Origin: Bacteroidota bacterium
GTDB taxonomy: Bacteria; Bacteroidota; Bacteroidia; Bacteroidales; Prolixibacteraceae
Direction of reading: 5' to 3'
NCBI GenBank assembly: GCA_030684645.1
Contig: JAUXUF010000248.1
Coordinates: 1 to 44,338, forward strand
DNA length: 44,338 nt
Positions 6,312 to 14,305 of this stretch are shown here, one piece after another (the stretch's first letter is position 1; each line of letters opens with the position of its first letter). Position numbers and translations under genes: made by a program. The notes beneath the pieces are model-generated. The model was not told the DNA's origin. It ran no database searches and saw only the letters and a program-made list of their open reading frames with translations.

Positions 6312-9300
6312 ATGGATATCCCCAGTAAGTACAACCCAGCCGAAGTTGAAGACAAATGGTATCGGTACTGGATGGAAAATAAGTTTTTCCATTCCGAACC
6401 CGATGAACGTGAACCTTATACGATTGTCATTCCGCCGCCAAATGTCACCGGTGTGCTGCACATGGGGCACATGCTCAATAATACCATTCAGGATATCCTG
6501 ACACGCCGCGCCCGGATGCTGGGCAAAAATGCCTGCTGGGTTCCCGGAACCGACCATGCGTCGATTGCCACCGAAGCCCGCGTGGTGAACAAATTAAAAA
6601 ATGAAGGAATTTCGAAATTCGATCTGAGCCGGGAGGAATTCCTCAGCCATGCCTGGGAATGGACCCACAAACACGGTGGGATCATTCTGGAACAGTTGAA
6701 AAAACTGGGAGCTTCCTGCGACTGGGACCGCACCGCGTTTACCATGGATGAAATTCGCAGCGATTCAGTAATTAAAACCTTTGTTGATTTGCACGATAAA
6801 GGACTGATTTATCGCGGTGTCAGGATGGTAAACTGGGATCCGGCTGCCAAAACTGCTTTGTCTGATGAAGAAGTGATCTTCAAAGAAGTACAATCGAAAC
6901 TTTACTATCTGAAATACCAGATAGAAGCCCCCCTTAATCCCCCCGTAGGGGGGAAAGAAGACCCACTGTTCAAGACTGCACGGAAATCGGAATATGAATT
7001 ACTGAAAAAGAATGCAAAAGATTTGCGGCGTTTTTCAACAGAAGCAGAAAATGTTTTGTGGGAAATGCTGCGCGCGAATAAATTAGGGGAGAAATTTAGA
7101 AGGCAACATATCATTGACGATATTATTGTTGATTTTGTTTGCCTTTCAAATAATCTTGTTGTTGAAGTTGATGGAGGATATCACAACAAGCCTGAAATTC
7201 AGGAATTAGATGAAATTAAAACTGATATTTTAAATGACTTAGGCTTTAAAGTTATTCGATTTACAAACGAAGAAGTATTAGTAAACATTGATTCAGTTAT
7301 ACAATCCATCCAAAATGCGTTAAAAAGCTCCCCCTCCGGGGGAGTTGAGGGGGCTACCTATGTAACTATTGCCACCACCCGACCGGAAACCATTCTGGGC
7401 GATACGGCCGTTTGTGTCAACCCGAACGACGGGCGTTTTCACCACTTGAAAGGCAAACGCGTTCTGGTTCCGTTAATCAATCGTTCCATTCCGATTATTG
7501 AAGACGAATATGTCGATATGGAATTTGGTACCGGCTGCCTGAAAATTACCCCGGCACATGATGTGAACGACTATGAAATCGGACTTCGTTTTAATCTGCC
7601 AAGTATCGATATTTTTAATGAAGACGGCACGTTGAGCGAACAAGCCGGAATGTTTGTTGGCGAAGATCGTTTTGTGGTCCGCGAGAAAATCATGATCGAG
7701 TTGGAAGCCACTGGAAATGTGGCCAAAGTGGATGATTATACCAATAAAGTTGGCTTCTCAGAACGTACCCATGTTCCGATTGAACCCAAATTGTCGGCTC
7801 AATGGTTCCTGAAAATGGAAGGTCTGGTTAAACCTGCCATCGAAAATGTAATGAACGATACCATCCAGTTTTATCCGCCGAAATTCAAAAATACTTACCG
7901 CCACTGGATGGAAAACATCAAAGACTGGTGCATCAGCCGTCAGTTGTGGTGGGGCCACCGCATTCCGGTGTGGTATATAAGCCCCTCCCCAGCCCTCCCC
8001 GGAGGGGAGGGAGAAAACAACTACGGATTTGTGGTTGCAGAAAATGAGGAAAAAGCCCGCGAATTAGCGTTCAAAAAATTCCCCTCCCTCGGAGGGGTTA
8101 GGGGAGGCTTTTCACTTCATCAGGATGAAGATGTGCTCGATACTTGGTTTTCCAGTTGGTTATGGCCAATCTCGGTTTTCGACGGCATTTGCAAACCCGA
8201 CAACAACGAAATTAATTACTACTACCCTACTAACGACCTGGTAACTGGTCCGGATATTATTTTCTTCTGGGTGGCCCGCATGATTATTTCCGGCTATGAA
8301 TACCGCGGGCAGTTTCCGTTCAAAAACGTTTATTATACCGGAATGGTGCGCGACAAACAGCGTCGTAAAATGTCGAAATCGCTCGGAAATTCGCCCGACC
8401 CGCTCGGCCTGATTGACACTTACGGAGCCGATGGTGTGCGTGTGGGAATGTTGCTTTGCTCGCCTGCCGGCGGCGATTTAATGTTCGACGAAAGTTTACC
8501 GCAGCAGGGAGCCGGTTTTGTGACCAAAATATGGAACTCATTCCGCCTGGTGAACGGTTGGGAAGTGGATGCCAAACTTCCGCAGCCCGAACATTCGCGG
8601 CTAGCCATCAGTTGGTTCCACGAAAAATTCAGCCAGATTGTGGAGCAAACCGACGATCATTTCGACAAATTCCGCATTTCGGATGCGCTGATGAGTGTTT
8701 ACACCACGGTTCGCGACGAGTTTTCCGGATGGTTGCTCGAAATGGTGAAACCTGCCTACCAGCAGCCCATCGATGGAAAAACTTACCAGGAATTGATTGA
8801 TATTTTTGATGAAGTGCTGCGCTTCCTGCATCCGTTTATGCCTTTTGTGAGCGAAGAAATTTGGCAATTACTGAAAGAACGCCAACAAGGCGATAGTATC
8901 ACGATCAGTTCGTGGCCCAAATCAACCGGATATGACGAAACTTTAATTGCTCAGTTTGAAGATGTGAAAGAAGCCATCGCCGGCTTACGCACCATCCGTA
9001 CAAAAAATAACATTCCGAATAAAGATCAGCTCGAATTAGCCATATTGGTTGGCGACAAAGGTTTTGCTCCTGAATTCAATTCCGTTTTGGTGAAAATGGG
9101 CAACCTTTCAACTTTGAATCTGGTTTCCGAAGAAGTAAAAGCTGCAGCATCGTTTCTGGTGAAATCCACTACATTCTTTGTACCGATGGGTGGAACCATC
9201 GATGTGGAAGAAGAACTGAAAAAACTTCAGGCCGAACTCGATTACACCAAGGGCTTCCTGAATTCAGTAGTAAAAAAACTGGCCAACGAACGTTTTGTAA

Positions 9301-9401
9301 GCAGCGCTCCCGAAGCTGTTGTAGCAATCGAACGCGCCAAACAGGCCGATGCCGAAGCAAAAATAAAAGTATTGGAGGAGCAGATTGCTAACCTGATATA
9401 A
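6312..9401 (+). CDS. valS: Valyl-tRNA synthetase with an in-frame DUF559 nuclease insertion
   Basis: 1029 residues against about 870-880 for the family. It charges tRNA-Val and edits mischarged Thr. Class I signatures: HMGH (50-53) and KMSKS (686-690). The CP1 editing domain carries ATTRPET just after residue 350, and the C-terminal coiled-coil arm (about 950-1029) is present. The excess length has three sources. Residues 206-347 are a DUF559 nuclease domain bounded by translated repeats (PLNPPVGG and SSPSGGVEG), placed in the loop before ATTRPET. Two further translated repeats, [12 protein letters not shown] (about 557-568) and [10 protein letters not shown] (about 591-600), flank native-looking ValRS sequence. 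No other full valS is visible and all core motifs are intact, so the protein is probably functional with the insertions in place. The final 240 bp reappear at 12393-12632. Confidence 0.95.
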   Translation: MDIPSKYNPAEVEDKWYRYWMENKFFHSEPDEREPYTIVIPPPNVTGVLHMGHMLNNTIQDILTRRARMLGKNACWVPGTDHASIATEARVVNKLKNEGISKFDLSREEFLSHAWEWTHKHGGIILEQLKKLGASCDWDRTAFTMDEIRSDSVIKTFVDLHDKGLIYRGVRMVNWDPAAKTALSDEEVIFKEVQSKLYYLKYQIEAPLNPPVGGKEDPLFKTARKSEYELLKKNAKDLRRFSTEAENVLWEMLRANKLGEKFRRQHIIDDIIVDFVCLSNNLVVEVDGGYHNKPEIQELDEIKTDILNDLGFKVIRFTNEEVLVNIDSVIQSIQNALKSSPSGGVEGATYVTIATTRPETILGDTAVCVNPNDGRFHHLKGKRVLVPLINRSIPIIEDEYVDMEFGTGCLKITPAHDVNDYEIGLRFNLPSIDIFNEDGTLSEQAGMFVGEDRFVVREKIMIELEATGNVAKVDDYTNKVGFSERTHVPIEPKLSAQWFLKMEGLVKPAIENVMNDTIQFYPPKFKNTYRHWMENIKDWCISRQLWWGHRIPVWYISPSPALPGGEGENNYGFVVAENEEKARELAFKKFPSLGGVRGGFSLHQDEDVLDTWFSSWLWPISVFDGICKPDNNEINYYYPTNDLVTGPDIIFFWVARMIISGYEYRGQFPFKNVYYTGMVRDKQRRKMSKSLGNSPDPLGLIDTYGADGVRVGMLLCSPAGGDLMFDESLPQQGAGFVTKIWNSFRLVNGWEVDAKLPQPEHSRLAISWFHEKFSQIVEQTDDHFDKFRISDALMSVYTTVRDEFSGWLLEMVKPAYQQPIDGKTYQELIDIFDEVLRFLHPFMPFVSEEIWQLLKERQQGDSITISSWPKSTGYDETLIAQFEDVKEAIAGLRTIRTKNNIPNKDQLELAILVGDKGFAPEFNSVLVKMGNLSTLNLVSEEVKAAASFLVKSTTFFVPMGGTIDVEEELKKLQAELDYTKGFLNSVVKKLANERFVSSAPEAVVAIERAKQADAEAKIKVLEEQIANLI
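6927..7352 (+). mobile_element. DUF559 endonuclease insertion bounded by convergent C-rich palindromes
   Basis: About 426 bp (142 codons) without a stop, interrupting the ValRS editing domain between Glu 205 and Thr 349. The core (about 230-337) is a DUF559 domain, a Vsr/PD-(D/E)xK-like nuclease: [28 protein letters not shown], a His at 291 and [12 protein letters not shown]. The likely catalytic or structural residues Glu 246, Asp 274, Glu 285, Asp 287 and His 291 are all present, so it looks active. The two ends are the same palindromic repeat in opposite orientations (6928-6956 and 7326-7353), which could pair with each other in DNA or mRNA. No obvious internal start codon precedes the domain, so it is made as part of ValRS unless processed. 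Mobility is inferred from the placement and repeats. Confidence 0.75.
6928..6956 (+). repeat. C-rich palindromic repeat, copy R1
   Basis: CCCCCC-TTAAT then a hairpin of six C (6939-6944), GTA and six G (6948-6953), then AAA. In frame it encodes PLNPPVGGK. It is the left boundary of the DUF559 insertion. Confidence 0.85.
7326..7353 (-). repeat. C-rich palindromic repeat, copy R2
   Basis: Inverted relative to R1: hairpin CTCCCCC (7328-7334), TCC, GGGGGAG (7338-7344), then TTGAGGGGG. Its reverse complement lines up with R1 (CCCCCT, A-rich spacer, C-run hairpin). It is the right boundary of the DUF559 insertion. Confidence 0.85.
7979..8016 (+). repeat. C-rich palindromic repeat, copy R3, in valS
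   Basis: AAGCCCCTCCCCAG followed by hairpin CCCTCCCC (7993-8000), GGA, GGGGAGGG (8004-8011). Translated in frame as [12 protein letters not shown], not expected in ValRS. Confidence 0.85.
8079..8112 (-). repeat. C-rich palindromic repeat, copy R4, in valS
   Basis: Hairpin CCCCTCC (8081-8087), CTC, GGAGGGG (8091-8097), then TTAGGGGAGGCTTTT. It is the inverted partner of R3, 62 bp away, and is translated in frame as [11 protein letters not shown]. Confidence 0.85.
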
Positions 9402-9407
9402 AACCAA

Positions 9408-9437
9408 GTGATTGGATGACTTAAGCCATCCAATCAC
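9408..9437. terminator. Hairpin between valS and the convergent gene
   Basis: A perfect 11-bp stem, GTGATTGGATG (9408-9418) with CATCCAATCAC (9427-9437), loop of 8 nt, six bases after the valS stop. It probably acts as a bidirectional terminator. Confidence 0.7.
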
Positions 9438-9455
9438 TCCTTCAAAAAAAATTAA

Positions 9456-10106
9456 CTATTTAAAGGTATAACCTAACCCCAAGGAAACTCCTGGCATAAT
9501 TACAGACATTTGGTTTCCCCCAGTAAAAATCAATTTAGCTGAAGGTTGTAAATATACTCTGCCAAGCTTACAGATAAGAGATCCCTGTAAAATGTTTGCT
9601 AATGATCCGCTCGAGACATTATTTTCAATTGAATTGGAATCCAGAGGATTATCAGAGAATCTAATGATGGTTCTTGACAAGTTAAAATATCCAACGGCCA
9701 TTTTTATTGAAAACCCAATAACTTTATATTGAGGGGAAAATTCAGCTCCAATAAAAGCACCACCACCAGTCAACTGATTTTCGTGTATGGATTTATATGA
9801 AATATTAGCCTCAACATTGTTATCAAACCTAAAAAAAGTAGTTCCTGCCAGATAATTAATATTCTTTAACTTCGAGGGTTTTGACAATTCTATTGTGAAC
9901 CCTGGAATCATGTCATTATTTCCAGGATAATAATCCTTACCTGTATCTAGGTATCTCTCCCATTGCATCCAAAGATCCGAGTAAAGATCCGAGCTAATTT
10001 GAAACTTGATTGTGTTCTCTAGCTTTTCAGTTGTGATGTCCTGAGAAAACGACAAAGTGGCAAGTGCTAATAAAACACTGAATATGGCTAATCTTTTCAT
10101 TTTCAT
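9456..10106 (-). CDS. Secreted, barrel-like outer-membrane protein of unknown family
   Basis: 216 residues with a signal peptide (cleavage near SFSQ). The mature part alternates polar and aromatic residues in short strands and ends in 'GVSLGLGYTFK', as outer-membrane barrels do; the predicted size would suit an 8-10-strand barrel. I do not recognise the family. It is AT-richer than the neighbours and lies in the 3-kb block between two copies of the valS 3' end, together with the lipoprotein upstream of it on the same strand (184-bp gap). The block therefore looks like acquired DNA. Confidence 0.65.
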   Translation of the reverse strand: MKMKRLAIFSVLLALATLSFSQDITTEKLENTIKFQISSDLYSDLWMQWERYLDTGKDYYPGNNDMIPGFTIELSKPSKLKNINYLAGTTFFRFDNNVEANISYKSIHENQLTGGGAFIGAEFSPQYKVIGFSIKMAVGYFNLSRTIIRFSDNPLDSNSIENNVSSGSLANILQGSLICKLGRVYLQPSAKLIFTGGNQMSVIMPGVSLGLGYTFK

Positions 10107-10290
10107 TGGTCAATTTTTTATATTATGAAATTCAAATGCTTTCTGAGATTTGATGTTAATTTTAATTTGTATTTAGTTTCAAAAACTTCACTAAACTGCA
10201 ATGTAAATGGATACTACGCATTACTATTTTGCTCAGCCTAATTAATTACTTACAAAGTCCTTGAGATAGACTTTGCAAGTAATATCTCTA

Positions 10291-12009
10291 CTAATTTGGG
10301 GAACCGGATATAGTTATGGATGCACCATAATTTTGAAACCAATATGTAATTTCGGGTTGTTCATAAAAGTCGATATAAACAATACCACAGTTTTCAAAAT
10401 CATCAGTAAGGTCCCATTCTAAGGCCGCACCGAAACCTACCTCTAAGGCATCTGAGACCTTTGTTTTAATACTTGCTGATACAGTAAGTTTATGAGCGAA
10501 CCATTGTTCATCATACTCAACCATTGAGAGCGATAAAACATCATACCAAATATCTTGACTCCAATTAATTACCAGCCGATTACTGAAATTACATGAATTC
10601 GTAACATCAGGGAAATTGAAATCTACATTACCAGCAACATTTGTTGTACTATGGCTCTGTCGATTAACATTAAAGACATTGATACGAAACTCCGGTTTCC
10701 CCGCAGGCCACCTTTCTAAATCCCAATTGGTAAACGAGATATTTTTAATGTATATTGGGTTGGCAGCCTGAATATTTCTGTAGGGTATATGAACAAAATC
10801 TTTTATCCCAGATGATTCGCCCATATAATTTACATGTTTAATCAGATAATCATATTTACCAGGCGCAACATTTCTGTCGAAATAATAGCTTGAACTTGCA
10901 GGTAATGTTGCAATGAGATCATAATCGCTTCCGGCTGTGTATGAATATCTGTAAACACGGTTTTCTGTTATAAGTTGAGAATTATAGTTAATCCAATTTA
11001 ATTTTGATTCGCTTTGAACTACATGCTCAACTGTAAATGATGTCGGATTATTTGGCAAAGCTGGAGAGGTTGCAGATGCAATATTTGAAGCTGCAGATGT
11101 AATCTCGCTTGAAGAAGCATCACTGAAGGATTTTATTCTATAACTATAGGTTGTGCTACCAGTGACAGTTATGTCTGTATATACAACATTGTATGGATCA
11201 AAGACATGAGAAATAGTATAAAAATCAATATCACTTGGGCCTTTTCTTTGAACGACATATCCACATACTCCATCAATTATAGAAGGTGCGTTCCAGATTA
11301 AATAAATACCTGAGGAAACTTGGTTGGCAATCAAATTAGTTGGAGGATATAGTGTTGTAATTATAGAAACAGATTTAAGTCTCATATATTCAGTTTTAAT
11401 TTCCCCTTCGTCATTACATCTTTCGTTCAGGTTAACAACAATTACAGGAAAATCAGGGATAATTTTCATGCTTATTGTAATTTTCTTTCCACTTTCGTCA
11501 AAAGCATTGATATATTCATCTTTGTCATCATAATCAGAAAGCATATATGCAACTACGGGATGCTGGTCATTCACGTTCCACTTCTCACAGTTAACTGGAA
11601 CAGATATTTGGAATTTCTTAAACTCGGAACTGAACAGTTCAAGTTCGGTAAGATTTTCATTACTTGTAGACCCTTCAATATTTTCGCTTATTATTTGAGA
11701 CACTTTTTTTGCATTCAAAACATGAACTTTGTCTTTAAAAGATTTCCAAATGATGTCGTAGTCTCCATCTTCTTGAGTCATAGCATTTTCCTTAATAAGT
11801 TGTCTTAAACTTTTATCGCCCAATGCTTTTGACAGAGATTTCGCAAACTTAACAACAAACCGATCGTAAGTTTCAGCTTTTAATGCTTGATCGGTGGCGG
11901 AAGCGCTTTTCAATTCATCAACAACTTGATCTTGAGTTAAAATCTCTGAGTGTTCTTGCTGGCACGCAGAAAGATAAACAAGTAATAGAATAACCATAAA
12001 TTTTTTCAT
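10291..12009 (-). CDS. Lipoprotein with fibronectin type III-like domains
   Basis: 572 residues. Lipoprotein signal LSAC (Cys 16). The N-terminal third is charged and helical, with no family I recognise. From about 220 there are two fibronectin type III-like modules: 'PPTNLIANQVSSGIYLIWNAP' to 'YSYRIKSFSD', then 'NPTSFTVEHVVQSESKLNW' to 'YDYLIKHVN'. The last 150 residues look beta-rich and end in a region with 'VSDALEVGFGAALEWDLTD'. It is probably surface-exposed and involved in binding or adhesion (inference). It is AT-rich like its neighbour at 9456-10106. The 3' neighbour and the flanking valS-tail copies indicate that both genes arrived as one cassette. Confidence 0.65.
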   Translation of the reverse strand: MKKFMVILLLVYLSACQQEHSEILTQDQVVDELKSASATDQALKAETYDRFVVKFAKSLSKALGDKSLRQLIKENAMTQEDGDYDIIWKSFKDKVHVLNAKKVSQIISENIEGSTSNENLTELELFSSEFKKFQISVPVNCEKWNVNDQHPVVAYMLSDYDDKDEYINAFDESGKKITISMKIIPDFPVIVVNLNERCNDEGEIKTEYMRLKSVSIITTLYPPTNLIANQVSSGIYLIWNAPSIIDGVCGYVVQRKGPSDIDFYTISHVFDPYNVVYTDITVTGSTTYSYRIKSFSDASSSEITSAASNIASATSPALPNNPTSFTVEHVVQSESKLNWINYNSQLITENRVYRYSYTAGSDYDLIATLPASSSYYFDRNVAPGKYDYLIKHVNYMGESSGIKDFVHIPYRNIQAANPIYIKNISFTNWDLERWPAGKPEFRINVFNVNRQSHSTTNVAGNVDFNFPDVTNSCNFSNRLVINWSQDIWYDVLSLSMVEYDEQWFAHKLTVSASIKTKVSDALEVGFGAALEWDLTDDFENCGIVYIDFYEQPEITYWFQNYGASITISGSPN

Positions 12010-12389
12010 ACTTTTGTTGTGTTAATGGGAAGGGCAGTTCTAGCTACCCTATCCCGGTTTATAAATAATTACAATTACAATCCGGTTTTCCGATTTATTT
12101 TTGGAGACCGGGTTTTTTTTTAATTCGTATTTTGTTTCAAAAGAAAATCTTCAATGTATTGGTTGATCCAGCTACAATGAAGATACATCAATTAGGAGTG
12201 GATAACATATATTTCTATATTGATTCTGTAAATATACAAAAGGGAACCCAAAACGGCGTATTTATTTTTAGTTAAACACCTAATTTAGAACAATTCTTAA
12301 TTATGATATAAAAAAACGATTAATCATCATTTTATCAGATGATTAAATAATAACTATGAAAATTGGATAAGTTTGCCATTCCTTTTTTT
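12010..12389. other. AT-rich gap between the lipoprotein gene and the second valS tail
   Basis: About 380 bp. It holds the lipoprotein's upstream region and a long T-run after GACCGGG near 12104-12121. I see no gene, no clear TAnnTTTG element for the lipoprotein and no repeats of the C-rich family. The left end of the valS-tail homology falls at its right edge. Confidence 0.4.
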
Positions 12390-12632
12390 ATGAAATCCAC
12401 TACATTCTTTGTCCCAAAGAAAGCTACCATCGATGTGGAAGAAGAACTGAAAAAACTTCAGGTTGAACTGGATTACACTAAAGGCTTCCTGAATTCAGTA
12501 TTGAAAAAACTGAGCAACGAACGCTTTGTAAGTAGCGCTCCAGAAGCGGTAGTCGCTATCGAACGCGCCAAACAGGCTGATGCCGAAGCCAAAATCAAAG
12601 TATTGGAAGAGCAGATTGCAAACTTAAGATAA
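12390..12632 (+). pseudogene. Second copy of the valS 3' end (ValRS C-terminal arm)
   Basis: 12393-12632 aligns without gaps to 9162-9401, the last 240 bp of valS including the stop. I count 32 base differences (about 87% identity), mostly at third codon positions, and 7 amino-acid changes, so this copy evolved as coding sequence before being stranded here. It now begins with an in-frame ATG at 12390 (where valS has GTG) and could in principle make an 80-residue ValRS arm; a longer frame opens at 12363. It has no synthetase core, so I treat it as a displaced 3' fragment. The cassette 9402-12389 lies between it and valS. Confidence 0.85.
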
Positions 12633-12647
12633 ATATGCAAAGAGAGA

Positions 12648-12678
12648 GTGAGGGTCTGACTTCAAGTCAGGCCCTCAC
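12648..12678. terminator. Hairpin overlapping the ATPase stop codon
   Basis: A 15-bp stem with one G-T mismatch, GTGAGGGTCTGACTT (12648-12662) with AAGTCAGGCCCTCAC (12664-12678). It includes the stop of the convergent ATPase gene and is probably a bidirectional terminator. Confidence 0.6.
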
Positions 12679-13978
12679 TAATCGCAGCTGATGCAGCATA
12701 ATAGATTGGAATAAAAGATATTTTTTGTGCAGGAATTTGTCCAAAATTGGAGTCGGAGAATACATAAGCTTCATTCACATTTGGGTAGGTTTCCAATAGA
12801 AGGTGAAGGCTTTTGAGGCTTCCACTTTTCCCGCTCTTAACTTCTATCGGCAGGATTTGATCCTGTTTTTCAATCAGGTAATCTGTTTCGGCATTGCTGC
12901 TTTTGGCTTCCCTGGCCCAATAAAAAAGATCATTACCGGTAGCTGCCAAAATCTCCTGTCCAACAAATTGTTCAGCCATTGCTCCTTGAAAAATTGACAA
13001 AAGATTTGACTTTTGATATTCAGTTGAGCGGGAAATGCCCATCAGGCTACCCAGTAATCCAACATCGAGCATGATGGCTTTGAATTTTTTATCGGAGGCG
13101 CTGGCCCCTAAAGGCAATCCGGCTGGCGATGCATTCCTGACCTTTCTGAAAAGCCGCGCTGTCTCCAGCAAATCGAATGCTTTTTTTAAAGTCGGATTCG
13201 AATAACCTTCTGCCAGACTTGAATATTTGATCTGTTGTCCGATTTTTTGTGGGATGCTTACAAGAACTGAATTGAGGCAACCCGTGTCCATCCTGGGCGT
13301 GTATTTCAAGAAATCCTGCCTGAAAGTTGACAGTAAATCAGTCTGAATTTCAAAAACTTCATTCATACTTTGTGTTTCAGCATACGTTTTTACACATTCG
13401 GGCATTCCACCAGCGAAGAAGTACTTCTTCAATTCGCCGATCAGCATATTGTGAATGTTTTCAGACAATTTTTTCGGAGCTTCCTGAATGAGTTGTGCGG
13501 CAGGTTCATTCCCTGTTGCCAGTAAAAATTCAGAAAAACTCATCGGATACATATTCATCAATTGCACCCTGCCAACCGGGAAAGGAATATTCCCAATTGC
13601 AAATTCAAGCAGTGAACCTGCTGCAACGACGTGCAAATCGGGCATTTGTTCGTAAAAATAACGAAGAGAAGCGATGGCGTTCGGGCATTCCTGAATTTCA
13701 TCGAAAAACAGCAAGTCTTTCCCGGCTACAATTCTTTTGCCTGAATTGATTTCGAGTTCGTTCACGATTCTTGTTACATCAAGATTCAGGTCAAAAATAG
13801 AATGCCAATCGATCCTCTTTTCAAAATTGATCACATGAATTGTTCCTTCGAAATACTTATTCCCAAACTCGGTGATCGTAAATGATTTTCCAGTTTGACG
13901 CGCCCCTCTTACAATCAATGGTTTACGCGTCGCACTATTTTTCCAGTTCAGTAATTTGGCAGTAATTTGGCGTTCCAT
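12662..13978 (-). CDS. AAA_14 ATPase with C-terminal DUF4143 domain
   Basis: 438 residues, the usual size for the family. The N-terminal AAA_14 ATPase has Walker A VRGARQTGKS (about 23-32), Walker B LLFFDEIQE (about 88-96) and a sensor region 'VVAAGSLLEFA'. The C-terminal DUF4143 part has 'AETDYLIEKQDQILPIEVKSG', a PD-(D/E)xK-like nuclease signature (D, then ExK). These ATPases occur as many paralogues in Bacteroidota and archaea; their role is unsettled. Here the gene lies tail-to-tail with a valS 3' fragment and is followed on its promoter side by another one (14073-14171), so it appears to be the cargo of an element integrated at the valS end. Confidence 0.85.
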   Translation of the reverse strand: MERQITAKLLNWKNSATRKPLIVRGARQTGKSFTITEFGNKYFEGTIHVINFEKRIDWHSIFDLNLDVTRIVNELEINSGKRIVAGKDLLFFDEIQECPNAIASLRYFYEQMPDLHVVAAGSLLEFAIGNIPFPVGRVQLMNMYPMSFSEFLLATGNEPAAQLIQEAPKKLSENIHNMLIGELKKYFFAGGMPECVKTYAETQSMNEVFEIQTDLLSTFRQDFLKYTPRMDTGCLNSVLVSIPQKIGQQIKYSSLAEGYSNPTLKKAFDLLETARLFRKVRNASPAGLPLGASASDKKFKAIMLDVGLLGSLMGISRSTEYQKSNLLSIFQGAMAEQFVGQEILAATGNDLFYWAREAKSSNAETDYLIEKQDQILPIEVKSGKSGSLKSLHLLLETYPNVNEAYVFSDSNFGQIPAQKISFIPIYYAASAAISEGLT

Positions 13979-14001
13979 ATTTTCTGAATTTATGGTTGAA
14001 A

Positions 14002-14037
14002 CAAAAATACATGATTTAATAACATGATTGTATTTTT
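14002..14037 (-). promoter_or_regulatory. Promoter and possible operator of the AAA_14 ATPase
   Basis: On the minus strand 14002-14009 reads TATTTTTG (TAnnTTTG), 23 nt before the start codon. It overlaps an inverted repeat (AAAAATAC 14003-14010, GTATTTTT 14030-14037) that encloses two direct ACATGATT copies (14009-14016 and 14022-14029), suggesting regulated expression. Confidence 0.5.
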
Positions 14038-14072
14038 AAAACTAATTTTTAATAATACAATGATGTTTTTGC

Positions 14073-14171
14073 AGCACCCCCAAAACGGTTGTGCCCACCG
14101 AACGCGCCAAACAGGCCGGTGCAGAAGCAAAAATCAGGGTTTTGGAAGAGCGGATTGCAGACTTGAAGTAA
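14073..14171 (+). pseudogene. Third, decayed copy of the valS 3' end
   Basis: 33 codons including the stop that align without gaps to 9303-9401. It keeps 'ERAKQAGAEAKIRVLEERIADLK'-type arm sequence (written here in its parts: ERAKQA, AEAKI, VLEE) with about 22 of 32 residues identical. Several non-conservative changes (Glu to Lys, Ala to Pro) and the lack of upstream arm sequence show that it no longer functions. As the most distal and most decayed copy, it may be the remains of the original valS end. Confidence 0.75.
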
Positions 14172-14180
14172 ACTAATTCA

Positions 14181-14271
14181 ACCGCAGAGGTAGCAGAGTT
14201 GAACAGAGATAGCGAGTAATATTTCTCTGAGCGCTCTTGATTTCCTCTGTTTTCTCTGTGGTTTTTTGCTA
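14181..14271. repeat. CAGAGG-type dispersed inverted repeat
   Basis: Left arm ACCGCAGAGGTAGCAGAG (14180-14197) pairs imperfectly with a right arm CTCTGTTTTCTCTGTGGT (14245-14262), followed by a T-run. It has the same layout as the repeat at 5950-6012, and lies between the last valS-tail copy and the phosphoesterase gene, where it may terminate transcription. Confidence 0.6.
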
Positions 14272-14305
14272 CGGGAAGGCAGGGCCTTTAGTATTAAAAC
14301 TCCAG

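Noticed and set aside
6912-7353. Intein or group I/II intron in valS
   Set aside because: No Cys/Ser...His-Asn splice junctions of an intein are seen, and the insertion is an open, in-frame domain with repeat ends rather than a structured intron.
12363-12389. A separate small gene at 12363-12632
   Set aside because: Its 80 C-terminal residues are plainly the ValRS arm; it is a displaced valS end, not a new gene.
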